NCBI RefSeq assembly: GCF_030657435.1
Contig: NZ_JAUTWS010000025.1
Span: forward strand, 1-64,000
Source: Paracraurococcus lichenis
Lineage (GTDB): Bacteria > Pseudomonadota > Alphaproteobacteria > Acetobacterales > Acetobacteraceae
Length of the DNA stretch: 64,000 bases
Direction: 5' to 3'
In this document: in pieces, positions 7,930 to 16,843 of the stretch
How positions within the stretch are numbered: the stretch's first letter is position 1
Layout: each line of letters starts with the position of its first letter
Program-made: the position numbers and the translations under genes
Notes under the pieces: model-generated
Databases searched by the model: none
What the model saw: only the letters and a program-made list of their open reading frames with translations
Told to the model about the DNA's origin: nothing

Positions 7930-8340
7930 TCACACCCGCGTCGCCATCGCCAGCGCCGGCACCCGTCGCGCTGCCGGCGGCCGGCCCGCGGCGCCGTAGC
8001 CCGGCCCGGCCTGGCGCGGCAGGGCGGCGCCGGCGATGGTCTCGATCACCTGCGACTGGATGGCGATGGCCCGCTGCAGCAGGCGCCGGTTCTCCTCGCC
8101 GAGCGCCTGCAGCCGCGTGGTCAGCGCCATGGCATCGTCGCGCACCGGGCCCGCCGCCCTGGTGCCGGTCTTCGCCGCGGCGGCGCAGGCGGCGGCGAAG
8201 GCGTCCGTCGCCTGCAGCTTGGCGGGGGTGAGGCCCGCGGCGCGGGGCAGGTCGAGCGCGGCGAGCGCCTCGTTCTCCGCCCGCAGCGCCTCGGCCAGCC
8301 GCCGCCCGGCGGCGAGCAGCGCGTCCATCATGTCGGTCAT
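7930..8340 (-). CDS. FlgN-like flagellar chaperone candidate
   Basis: The 136-residue protein is helical and Ala/Leu/Arg-rich (MTDMMDALLAAGRRLAEALR at the start), with the length and coiled-coil appearance of FlgN-type export chaperones that hold hook-associated proteins before secretion. Sequence alone is not diagnostic; position supports the call: it is the last gene of the flgI operon, its ATG overlapping the stop of the rod-binding gene by 4 bp. The C-terminal 30 residues are Pro/Arg-rich and probably disordered. Confidence 0.55.
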   Translation of the reverse strand: MTDMMDALLAAGRRLAEALRAENEALAALDLPRAAGLTPAKLQATDAFAAACAAAAKTGTRAAGPVRDDAMALTTRLQALGEENRRLLQRAIAIQSQVIETIAGAALPRQAGPGYGAAGRPPAARRVPALAMATRV

Positions 8341-8630
8341 GGCTGTCCTTCCTCGGTCGGCATGGCCTGGCGGCGCAGCAATTCGCGCAGGATGGCGTCG
8401 GAGAGGCCGAGGCCCTGGCCCGCCCGCACCGCCTTGGTCGCGATGGCGTCCACCAGCATCGGCCGCCACTGCGCCTCCGCGGTGCCACCGCCGAAGAGGC
8501 CGCCGGTGCCGATGGTCTCGAAGGCCGGCTGCAGCAGCCGGGCGAGGGCCTGCGCCTCGAATGCCTGCGCCGCCTGGCGCAGGCGCGGCGGCACGGCCGA
8601 CATCTCGGCCGGGGTGAGGGGGCGGGTCAT
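8337..8630 (-). CDS. Rod-binding protein (FlgJ N-terminal domain)
   Basis: The 97-residue product corresponds to the rod-capping domain of FlgJ without the muramidase domain, the common alphaproteobacterial form. The diagnostic part is QAAQAFEAQALARLLQPAFE (about residues 19-38) followed by the GGLFGGGTAEAQWRPMLVDA region and a LSDAILRELLRRQ C-terminus. It would sit in the periplasm at the growing flagellar rod. It overlaps flgI by 4 bp and the FlgN-like gene by 4 bp, so the three genes are translationally coupled. Confidence 0.85.
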   Translation of the reverse strand: MTRPLTPAEMSAVPPRLRQAAQAFEAQALARLLQPAFETIGTGGLFGGGTAEAQWRPMLVDAIATKAVRAGQGLGLSDAILRELLRRQAMPTEEGQP

Positions 8631-9760
8631 CGCAGTTCCAGCTCCGCCTGCAGGGCGCCGGCGGCCTTGATGGTCTGCAGGATGGAGATCAGGTCGCGCG
8701 GCCCGACGCCGAGCGCGTTCAGCCCGCGCACCAGCTCCTGCAGGGTGATGCCGCCGCGGAGGATGCCGAGCCGCCGCTCCGCCTGGTCGTCCACCTCGAT
8801 ATTGGTGCGCGGCACCGTCACCGTCTCCCCGTTCGAGAGCGGGTTGGGCTGGCTGACCTGCGGCGTCTCGGTGATGCGGATGGTCAGGTTCCCCTGCGCG
8901 ATGGCGACGGTGGAGACGCGGACGTTCGAGCCCATGACGATGGTGCCGCTGGCTTCCTCGATCACCACGCGGGCGACCTGGTCCGGCTCGACGCGGAGCT
9001 GCTCGATCTCGGCGAGGAAGGCGACGGGGTCGCGGCCCTGGAGGTTGAGCGCGACGGTCCGCGGATCGGTCGCATTGGCGATGCCGCTGCCGGCCGCGCG
9101 GTTGACGGCGGCGGCGATGCGCCGCGCGGTGGTCAGGTCCGGGTTGCGGAGCGCGAGGCGGAGGCTGGGCCGGCCGGCAAGGGCATAGGGGATTTCGCGC
9201 TCGACGATGGCGCCGGAGGCGATGCGGGCGCTGGTCGGCACGCCGCGCTGGACGCTGGCCGCGGCGCCGCGGGCGGCGATGGCGCCGGTCGCGACCGCGC
9301 CCTGCGCCACCGCATAGACCTCCCCGTCCGCGCCGAGCAGGGGCGTGACCAGCAGCGTGCCCCCCTGCAGGTTGGTGGCGTCGCCGAGCGCCGAAACGGC
9401 GATGTCGATCCGGCTGCCCGGCCGGGCGAAGGCGGGCAGGTTGGCGGTGACCATGACGGCGGCGACGTTCTTCGTCTCCAGCCGCGCCTCGTTGTCGCGG
9501 GTGTTCACGCCCAGCCGCTCGAGCATGCCGATCAGGGTCTGGCGGGTGAAGATGGCGGTGCGCAGCCGGTCGCCGGTGCCGGCGAGGCCGACGACGAGGC
9601 CATAGCCGACGAGCTGGTTGTCCCGCACGCCCTCGAGGTCCGCGATGTCCTTGATGCGGACGGGCTGCGCGGCGGCGGGGCCCGCGAGGATGGCGAGCAG
9701 CGCCGTCATAGCCGCTGCCACAAGCGCGCTTTTCGCCCTTGCGAAAGCAATTTTGGCCAC
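8627..9760 (-). CDS. flgI: Flagellar P-ring protein
   Basis: The 377-residue protein forms the periplasmic P-ring around the flagellar rod. Family landmarks are RIKDIADLEGVRDNQLVGYG (about residue 35), VGLAGTGDRLRTAIFTRQTL, NVAAVMVTANLPAFARPGSR, and the C-terminal TLQELVRGLNALGVGPRDLI. The GTG at 9760 is chosen because GGAGAG lies 5 bp upstream and because it supplies the basic N-region of the signal peptide (KIAFARAK then a hydrophobic core, cleavage near AAA-QP, residue 33). An internal ATG at 9709 has no ribosome binding site. A near-consensus sigma-54 promoter lies about 75 bp upstream. Confidence 0.95.
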   Translation of the reverse strand: MAKIAFARAKSALVAAAMTALLAILAGPAAAQPVRIKDIADLEGVRDNQLVGYGLVVGLAGTGDRLRTAIFTRQTLIGMLERLGVNTRDNEARLETKNVAAVMVTANLPAFARPGSRIDIAVSALGDATNLQGGTLLVTPLLGADGEVYAVAQGAVATGAIAARGAAASVQRGVPTSARIASGAIVEREIPYALAGRPSLRLALRNPDLTTARRIAAAVNRAAGSGIANATDPRTVALNLQGRDPVAFLAEIEQLRVEPDQVARVVIEEASGTIVMGSNVRVSTVAIAQGNLTIRITETPQVSQPNPLSNGETVTVPRTNIEVDDQAERRLGILRGGITLQELVRGLNALGVGPRDLISILQTIKAAGALQAELELR

Positions 9761-9783
9761 GCTGCTCTCCGTCCCGCGGTTGC

Positions 9784-9819
9784 CCGGGCGTCCTGCACCT
9801 GCCGGGCGTCCTGCACCTG
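9784..9819. repeat. 18-bp perfect tandem duplication in the flgI leader
   Basis: The unit CCGGGCGTCCTGCACCTG occurs twice without a gap (9784-9801 and 9802-9819). It lies between the predicted sigma-54 start point (about 9820) and the flgI start codon, so it would fall in the 5-prime untranslated region. Confidence 0.85.
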
Positions 9820-9829
9820 CGGGGGTGGA

Positions 9830-9846
9830 TGGCAATGGCCGTGCCA
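9830..9846 (-). promoter_or_regulatory. Sigma-54 promoter for flgI, palindromic
   Basis: On the minus strand the sequence TGGCACGGCCATTGC has the -24 element TGGCAC and the -12 element TTGC separated by 5 bp, matching the RpoN consensus. Transcription would begin near 9820 toward flgI. The core is an inverted repeat (TGGCA, 7 bp, TGCCA), so the plus strand also has GG-N10-GC pointing at fliX. A further dyad CCCGGCA/TGCCGGG at 9864-9882 could bind an activator. Confidence 0.75.
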
Positions 9847-9935
9847 GCCCGCCGGGCGGGTGGCCCGGCAGACCGTGCCGGGCGGGGCGGCGAGGATTGC
9901 CCGCCCCCGGCAGCGGGGCGCCGGAAGGGGGCAGG

Positions 9936-10352
9936 ATGCGCGGGATCGGCGGGGTGACGGGCGGGCCGGGCCGGATCGGGCGGCGGACGGGCCGCGGCGC
10001 GGCGGGCTTCGCGCCCGGCGAGGGGACGGAGGCCGCGGCGGGCGCCGCCCCGGCCGCAGCGGCCGGCCCGGTCGGGCTCGGCCTGCTGGCGGTGCAGGAG
10101 GCGGGGGAGCGCGCGGCGCGGGACCGGGCGGCGCGGGCGCGGGCCGACTCGATTCTGCAAGAGTTGCGGGGCCTGCAGCGCGATCTGCTCTCCGGCGGCG
10201 GCGACCGGGGGCGGCTGGAGCGTCTGGCGGCGCTGGAGGAGGGCGAGGAGGGGGCCGACCCGAACCTGCGGGAAGCGGTGCAGGCGGTCGTCCTGCGCGC
10301 ACGGGTGGAACTGTGCCGCAGGGGTTGGAACCGAGTCGTGTCAACTCCGTGA
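9936..10352 (+). CDS. fliX: Flagellar assembly regulator FliX
   Basis: The 138-residue protein matches FliX in length (about 136-140), in its Gly/Arg-rich N-terminus (MRGIGGVTGGPGRIGRRTGR), in the central hydrophobic GPVGLGLLAVQEAGE and in the helical C-terminus DSILQELRGLQRDLL and LREAVQAVVLRARVELCRRG. FliX couples early basal-body assembly to FlbD, the activator of sigma-54 flagellar genes, in Caulobacter. Its divergent position next to flgI is the same as in Caulobacter. AAGGGGG lies about 5 bp before the ATG at 9936; the much longer open frame from 9618 runs antisense to flgI and is not coding. Confidence 0.85.
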   Translation: MRGIGGVTGGPGRIGRRTGRGAAGFAPGEGTEAAAGAAPAAAAGPVGLGLLAVQEAGERAARDRAARARADSILQELRGLQRDLLSGGGDRGRLERLAALEEGEEGADPNLREAVQAVVLRARVELCRRGWNRVVSTP

Positions 10353-10484
10353 AAACTCACCCGTATCTGCAATGTGCAATAGCGTAACCCCTTGGCGCGG
10401 CAGGGGCCGCGCCTGTATGGTCCGGCCAACTTCGGGGACGGCGCCCGGCGCCTGGGCCTCGATCGGAATGGGGCCGTCCAGACG

Positions 10485-10901
10485 ATGCTGATCACCCTAC
10501 CCCCGGATTATCGCCCGACTGATGACGAAGAATTCATGGGCGCGCGGCAACTGGAATATTTCCGGCAGAAGCTGCTGCGCTGGCGGCAGGACCTGCTGCG
10601 GGAGGCGGGCGAGACCCTGGCGAGCCTCTCCGTCGGCGGCATCACCGAGGCGGACCTGACCGACCGCGCCAGCGTCGAGACCGACCGGGCGCTCGAACTC
10701 CGCACCCGCGATCGCGCCCGCAAGCTGATCGCCAAGATCGACCAGGCGCTGGAGCGGATCGAGAACGGCACCTACGGCTATTGCGAGGAGACCGGCGAGC
10801 CGATCGGCCTGCGGCGGCTGGAGGCACGGCCGATCGCCACCCTCTCGATCGAGGCGCAGGAGCGCCACGAGCGCATGGAGCGGGTGCACCGGGACGACTG
10901 A
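10485..10901 (+). CDS. dksA: RNA polymerase-binding transcription factor DksA, zinc-less type
   Basis: The 138-residue protein has the DksA coiled coil (residues about 25-100, with FRQKLLRWRQDLLREAGETL and LTDRASVETDRALELRTRDR) and the C-terminal finger NGTYGYCEETGEPIGLRRLE. DksA binds the secondary channel of RNA polymerase and works with ppGpp. In E. coli the finger has four cysteines; here only the first is kept (CEET and later SIEA), a pattern common in alphaproteobacterial DksA and implying a zinc-free fold. The acidic coiled-coil tip (DRASVETD) is present. The ATG at 10485 gives the family length. Confidence 0.93.
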   Translation: MLITLPPDYRPTDDEEFMGARQLEYFRQKLLRWRQDLLREAGETLASLSVGGITEADLTDRASVETDRALELRTRDRARKLIAKIDQALERIENGTYGYCEETGEPIGLRRLEARPIATLSIEAQERHERMERVHRDD

Positions 10902-10928
10902 GCCCGCCCGCAGGACCGACCTCGCGGC

Positions 10929-10958
10929 ATGGCCGGCCCTGCGCCGGCCATTGCCTTT
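10929..10958 (+). terminator. Rho-independent terminator after dksA
   Basis: The hairpin ATGGCCGG-CCCTGCG-CCGGCCAT is followed by TGCCTTTT, 28 bp beyond the dksA stop. Confidence 0.8.
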
Positions 10959-11007
10959 TCCGGGCCTCTGCTAGGCTCCCCGCATCCGACAGGGAGGAGG
11001 GGACGGC

Positions 11008-11754
11008 ATGCGGCTCGCCAATCGGCACGCGATCATCACCGGCGGGGCGTCCGGCATCGGCCTCGCCACGGCGCGGCTCTTCCTGCGGGAGGGCGCGCGG
11101 GTCGCGCTGCTCGACCGCGATGCCGGGGCGCTCGCGCGCGTCGCGGCGGAACTCGGCGTGGCCGGCCTGCCGGTCGATGTCGCCGATGCCGCGGCGACCG
11201 AGGCGGCCATCGACCGGGCGGCCGCGTCGCTCGGCGCGGTGGACGCGGTGGTCAATGCCGCGGGCATCAGCCGGGTTGCCTCGCCGCTCGAGACCACGCC
11301 CGCGCTGTGGCGGGAGGTGATGGCGGTGAACCTGGACGGGCCCTTCCATGTCTGCCGCGCCGCCATCCCGCATCTCCGCCGCGCCGGCGGCGGGTCGATC
11401 GTCAACCTCGCCTCCGCCGCCGGGCTGGTCCCCCGGCCCAATTACAGCGCCTATGGCGCCTCCAAGGGCGGGGTGCTGATGCTGACGCGCTGCCTCGCGC
11501 TCGACCTGGCGCGGGAGAACATCCGGGTGAATGCCGTCTGCCCCGGCGCCATCCTGACGCCGATGGTGGAGGCGACCATGGCGGCGCAGCCCGACCCGGC
11601 CTCGGCCGAGCGGGCCTTCCTGGCGCGCTATGCCATGGGCCGCTTCGGCACGGCGGAGGAGGTGGCCGGCGCGGTGCTCTACCTGACGGGCGCGGAGGCG
11701 GGCTTCGTGACCGGCAGCGCGCTCGGGGTGGATGGCGGCTCCGCCTGGCACTGA
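11008..11754 (+). CDS. Short-chain dehydrogenase/reductase
   Basis: A 248-residue classical SDR. The cofactor motif TGGASGIG is at residues 11-18, NAAG at about 87-90, the catalytic serine in SIVNLASAAG (about 138), and YSAYGASKGG (Tyr and Lys about 150-154) completes the active site; an aspartate after the second strand (LLDRD) suggests NAD preference. Such enzymes reduce or oxidise secondary alcohols or 3-oxoacyl groups in the cytosol. No neighbouring gene specifies the substrate. GGGAGGAGGGGACGGC precedes the ATG. Confidence 0.88.
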   Translation: MRLANRHAIITGGASGIGLATARLFLREGARVALLDRDAGALARVAAELGVAGLPVDVADAAATEAAIDRAAASLGAVDAVVNAAGISRVASPLETTPALWREVMAVNLDGPFHVCRAAIPHLRRAGGGSIVNLASAAGLVPRPNYSAYGASKGGVLMLTRCLALDLARENIRVNAVCPGAILTPMVEATMAAQPDPASAERAFLARYAMGRFGTAEEVAGAVLYLTGAEAGFVTGSALGVDGGSAWH

Positions 11755-11801
11755 CGGCTTAACGCCGGATTCAGCCGCCCGCGGGCAGGCTGGGGCGGAC
11801 C

Positions 11802-12590
11802 ATGATCCAGCTCACCGCCTCGCTGGTCGCCTCGCTCTTCGGCGGCACGGCCAGCGCCAGTTCGACCGGCGATGCCGTCTCGGCGCTCGCCGCGCTGAAG
11901 GCCGCCCAGGCCAAGGGGGCGGAGGCCAAGGGGGTCGCGCAGGAGAAGAAGGACCCCGTCACCATCGGCGCCCTCAAGCAGTTCGAGACGGCGCTGGCCA
12001 AGGCGAAGGACGTGAAGGCGGCGCTGCAGGACCCGCGGGTCCTGGCTGTCCTGCTGCCGGCGCTAGGCCTCTCGGACCAGGCGGACTATCCGGCCCTGGT
12101 GCAGAAGGCGCTGCTCGCCGATCCGCAGGACACGAAGGGGCTGCTGGCCAGCCTCGACAGCCGCTTCAAATCGGCGGCGGAGACGCTGGACCTGCGAAGC
12201 AAGGGCCTGGCCGGGCTGCAGGACCCGACCGTCAGGGCGAAGCTCGAGGACGCCTATGTCCAGTACCAGTACCAGAAGGGGCTGGACGACAAGGCCGCCG
12301 GCATGTCGGACGCGCTCTATTTCATCAAGAACGCCGCCAGCGAGACGGATGTCTACGGCATCCTCGGCAATGCGGTGATGCGGCGGGTGGTCACCGGGGC
12401 GCTCGGCCTGCCATCCGAGATCGCGGTGCAGTCGGTGGAAGCGCAGGGGCGCGCCATCACCAGCCGGCTGAAGCTCGCCGACCTGCAGGACCCGAAGAAG
12501 GTCCAACTCCTCGCCCAGCGCTACGTCATGGCCCAGGCCGGGACGGCGACGACCGGGACGGCGGGCAGCCTCCTCTCCCTCCTCGGTTAG
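11802..12590 (+). CDS. DUF1217 flagellar protein
   Basis: The 262-residue protein fits the DUF1217 family, found in flagellar clusters of alphaproteobacteria. Recognisable features are repeated DP-containing helices: LQDPRVLAVLLPALGL (about 76-91), LQDPTVRAKLEDAYVQYQYQ (about 138), the central ETDVYGILGNAVMRRVVTGA and the terminal LADLQDPKKVQLLAQRYVMA. There is no typical signal peptide, as for proteins exported through the flagellar apparatus. It stands near but apart from the flgI/fliX group. Its exact role in the flagellum is not established. Confidence 0.75.
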   Translation: MIQLTASLVASLFGGTASASSTGDAVSALAALKAAQAKGAEAKGVAQEKKDPVTIGALKQFETALAKAKDVKAALQDPRVLAVLLPALGLSDQADYPALVQKALLADPQDTKGLLASLDSRFKSAAETLDLRSKGLAGLQDPTVRAKLEDAYVQYQYQKGLDDKAAGMSDALYFIKNAASETDVYGILGNAVMRRVVTGALGLPSEIAVQSVEAQGRAITSRLKLADLQDPKKVQLLAQRYVMAQAGTATTGTAGSLLSLLG

Positions 12591-12636
12591 GTATCCTACA
12601 CGTCGCCGTTGCATCGGCGGCGGGACTGCCCTACCT

Positions 12637-12684
12637 CTTGCAGCGGGCCACGTCCCCCCACCGGGACGCATTCGCTTCTGCAAG
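12637..12684 (+). promoter_or_regulatory. Nested leader hairpin before serC (serC-leader candidate)
   Basis: The outer stem CTTGCAG (12637-12643)/CTGCAAG (12678-12684) encloses an inner stem CGTCCC/GGGACG (12651-12668). The right outer arm covers the beginning of the serC ribosome binding site AAGGGAGC, so folding could limit translation. A structured serC leader is known upstream of serC in alphaproteobacteria; assignment to that family is inference. Confidence 0.5.
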
Positions 12685-12695
12685 GGAGCTGCATC

Positions 12696-13870
<1,175 letters not shown>

Positions 13871-13871
<1 letters not shown>

Positions 13872-15457
13872 TGCCGAAGGTCCTGATTTCCGACAAGCTG
13901 TCGCCGGCCGCCATCGAGATCTTCAGGCGGCGCGGGATCGAGGTGGACTTCAAGCCGGGCCTCGGCCCGGCCGAGCTGCGCGGCATCATCGCGCCCTATG
14001 ACGGCCTCGCGGTGCGCAGCGCCACCAAGGTGACGCGCGAGCTGATGGAGGCCGCGCCGAACCTGAAGGTGGTCGGCCGCGCCGGCATCGGCGTGGACAA
14101 CGTGGACGTCACCAGCGCGACGGCGCGCGGCGTCGTGGTGATGAACACGCCCTATGGCAATGCCATCACCACGGCCGAGCATGCCATCGCCATGATGTTC
14201 GCCCTCGCCCGGCAGATCCCGGAGGCCTCGGCCTCCACCAAGGCCGGGCGCTGGGAGAAGAACCGCTTCATGGGCGTCGAGCTCTTCGGCAAGACGCTCG
14301 GCCTGATCGGCTGCGGCAATATCGGCTCCATCGTCGCGGACCGCGCGGTCGGCCTGAAGATGAAGGTCGTCGCCTTCGACCCCTTCCTCTCGGCGCAGCG
14401 CGCGCTCGAGCTCGGCGTCGAGAAGGTGGAGCTGAACGAGCTGCTGGAGCGGGCGGACATCGTCACCCTGCACGCGCCGCTGACCGAGCAGACGCGCAAC
14501 ATCCTCAGCCGCGAGAACCTGGCGAAGCTGAAGAAGGGCGCGCGCCTGATCAACTGCGCCCGCGGCGGGCTGGTGGACGAGGCCGCGCTCCATGACGCGC
14601 TGAAGTCCGGGCATCTCGCGGGCGCCGCGCTCGACGTCTTCGAGACGGAGCCGGCGACCGACAGCCCGCTCTTCGGCCTCGAGAACGTGGTCTGCACGCC
14701 GCATCTCGGCGCGGCGACCGCGGAGGCGCAGGAGAACGTGGCGCTGCAGGTGGCCGACCAGATGGCGGACTACCTGCTGACCGGCGCGGTCTCCAACGCC
14801 ATCAACATGCCCTCCGTCACCGCCGAGGAGGCGCCGCGCCTGAAGCCCTACATGGCGCTGGCGCAGCTCCTCGGCGCCATGGCCGGGCAGCTCACCGCGG
14901 CGCGGGGCGGCGTCATCAAGGCGATCCGCGTGGAGTACGAGGGCCATGTCGCCGAGCTGAACCGCCGACCGCTGACGGCCGCGGCCTTGGCCGGCACCCT
15001 CGCGCCGCTGATGGGCGCGGTGAACATGGTCAATGCGCCCGTGGTGGCGAAGGAGCGGGGGATCGAGGTCGCCGAGACGGTGCACGAGCGCCGCGGCGAC
15101 TATGCCTCCCTGCTGCGGGTCACCATGGTGACCGACCGCGACGAGAAGAGCGTCGCCGGCACGCTGGTGGGCGAGGCGCGGCCACGCCTCGTCGAGATCA
15201 AGGGCATCGCGGTCGAGGCCGATTTCGCCCCGGACATGCTCTACGTCACCAACCAGGACCGCCCCGGCTTCATCGGCCGCTTCGGCATGGTGCTGGCGAA
15301 TGCCGGCATCAACATCGCCACCTTCCACCTCGGCCGCGCGACGCAGGGCGGGGATGCGATCTGCCTCGTCAGCCTGGACGGGCCGATCCCCGAGGCGGTG
15401 CTGGCCGAGGTGCGGTCCCTGCCGCTGGTGGTGCAGGCGACGCCGCTGCGCTTCTGA
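13871..15457 (+). CDS. serA: D-3-phosphoglycerate dehydrogenase
   Basis: The 528-residue enzyme oxidises 3-phosphoglycerate to 3-phosphohydroxypyruvate with NAD, feeding SerC. It is the long form: substrate and NAD domains (VGRAGIGVDNVDVTSATARG about 73-92; GLIGCGNIGSIVADRA about 147), catalytic histidine in CTPHLGAATAEAQENVALQV (about 278), an intervening domain, and a C-terminal ACT domain (LYVTNQDRPGFIGRFGMVLA, about 457-476) that usually binds serine for feedback control. The ATG at 13871 shares its first base with the serC stop codon. Two hairpins lie just downstream. Confidence 0.95.
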
Positions 15458-15481
15458 GCGTCACGGCCTCGTGACGGCTTC

Positions 15482-15518
15482 CCTCTCCCGCCCGGTGCAG
15501 AGTCCCGGGCGGGAGAGG
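15482..15518 (+). terminator. Strong hairpin after serA overlapping the next ribosome binding site
   Basis: A perfect 14-bp stem, CCTCTCCCGCCCGG (15482-15495) and CCGGGCGGGAGAGG (15505-15518), with a 9-nt loop. A smaller hairpin CGTCACG/CGTGACG precedes it at 15460-15477. There is no T tract. The right arm includes part of the AGGAGGG site of the following gene, so it may reduce read-through translation as well as transcription. Confidence 0.55.
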
Positions 15519-15526
15519 AGGGTCCG

Positions 15527-15907
15527 ATGTCCGAGAGCACCGAAGGCTTCCGCGCCACCAACCGCATCTTCGAGGAGGAGGTGGTCGGCCGCGGCGACTT
15601 CGCCTCCCTCGCGCGGGTCTATACCGAGAAGGCGCGGCTGCTGTCCCCGGGCGTGCCGCTGATCACCGGCATCCCCGGCATTGCCGCGTTCTGGCAGGGC
15701 GCGGCAGCGGCGCTCGGCGTGACAGCGATCCGGCTGCACACGCTGGAACTCGCCGTCACCGGCGACACCGCGCAGGAGCTGGGCCGGGCCGAGATCTTCA
15801 CCCGGTCCGGCGGCGGCAGCCCCGCCCATGCCAAGTATGTCGTCCTCTGGAAGCGGGAGGGCGGCGCCTGGAAATGGGACGTGGACTGCTGGAACATGGA
15901 CGCCTGA
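15527..15907 (+). CDS. NTF2-like / SnoaL-like domain protein
   Basis: The 126-residue protein has the layout of the NTF2-like fold used by DUF4440/SnoaL-like proteins: an N-terminal helix (RATNRIFEEEVVGRGDFASL), a segment ARVYTEKARLLSPGVPLITG, and a C-terminal sheet ending in YVVLWKREGGAWKWDVDCWN. Members are small cytosolic enzymes or ligand-binding proteins of very varied function, so none is assigned. AGGAGGG sits 4 bp before the ATG, partly inside a hairpin arm. The downstream gene is convergent. Confidence 0.75.
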   Translation: MSESTEGFRATNRIFEEEVVGRGDFASLARVYTEKARLLSPGVPLITGIPGIAAFWQGAAAALGVTAIRLHTLELAVTGDTAQELGRAEIFTRSGGGSPAHAKYVVLWKREGGAWKWDVDCWNMDA

Positions 15908-15936
15908 CGGTCCGTCCGGGGGCGGGGAGGGTGGGC

Positions 15937-16734
15937 TCAGCGCCCCTGGAAGACCGGCGGCCGCTTCTCGACGAAGGCCTTCAGTGCCTCCCTGTGGTCC
16001 TCGGTGTCGCGGCAGCGGGTCATGCCGAAGGCCTCGACATCCAGCGCCTCGGCCAGCGTGCCCTGCTCCGCCACCTGCATGTTGCGCTTCATATGGTGCC
16101 AGGCGACGCGCGGGCCGGCGGCGAGCTGCCTGGCCAGCGCCATGGTCGTCGCCTGCAGCTCGGCATCCTCGACCAGCCGGTTCAGCAGGCCGAGGCGATG
16201 CATCTCGGCGGAATCGATCACCTCCGCGGTGAAGTAGAGCTCCCGCGCCTTGGCCGGGCCCACCAGCCGGTTCAGGAACCAATGGCCGCCGAAATCGCCC
16301 GAGAAGCCCATGCGCGCGAAGGCCGTGCCCATGCGCGCGCTCCGGCCCCCGATGCGCATGTCGCAGGCCAGCATCATCGACATCCCCGCGCCGGCGGCGA
16401 CGCCATTGACCATGGCGATGGTGGGCTTGGGCATCTCGTGCAGCAGGCGGGAGGCCTCCATGCGGGCGCGGAGCGACATCTGCGCCTGCTCCCGCGTGCC
16501 CTCCAGGATCGGCCGCTCCCCGGTCGCGCGCGACTTCATGTCGCCGCCCGCCGAGAAGCCGCGGCCCGCCCCGGTCAGCACCACGCAGCCCACCGACATG
16601 TCGGCGGCGATGCGGGTGAGCGCGGCCAGCATCTCGTCGAGCAGCGTGCCGCCCAGCGCGTTCAGGCTGTCCGGCCGGTTCATGGTGAGCAGGGCGACGC
16701 CCTCCTCCTCGGTGACGATCAGGTCGCCTGCCAT
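15937..16734 (-). CDS. Enoyl-CoA hydratase/isomerase family protein
   Basis: The 265-residue crotonase-fold protein has SLNALGGTLLDEMLAALTRI (about 23-42), the oxyanion-hole strand GRGFSAGGDMKS (about 60-71) and the second oxyanion/active-site segment MVNGVAAGAGMSMMLACDMR (about 105-124), where the usual catalytic glutamate region reads FARMGFSGDFGGHWFLNRLV. The Asp/Gly pattern there, rather than a conserved Glu pair, leaves open whether it is a hydratase or an isomerase. It probably acts in fatty acid or aromatic-acid breakdown. GGAGGGAACG precedes the ATG. Confidence 0.88.
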   Translation of the reverse strand: MAGDLIVTEEEGVALLTMNRPDSLNALGGTLLDEMLAALTRIAADMSVGCVVLTGAGRGFSAGGDMKSRATGERPILEGTREQAQMSLRARMEASRLLHEMPKPTIAMVNGVAAGAGMSMMLACDMRIGGRSARMGTAFARMGFSGDFGGHWFLNRLVGPAKARELYFTAEVIDSAEMHRLGLLNRLVEDAELQATTMALARQLAAGPRVAWHHMKRNMQVAEQGTLAEALDVEAFGMTRCRDTEDHREALKAFVEKRPPVFQGR

Positions 16735-16843
16735 CGTTCCCTCCTGCTTCTGCGGTCTGGCGCAGCCTATACCGGCGGCGCAGAATAGCCACCTAGCCGT
16801 CGCGCACCGGCAATGACGCGGCGGGAGGAGGAGAGACCGACCC

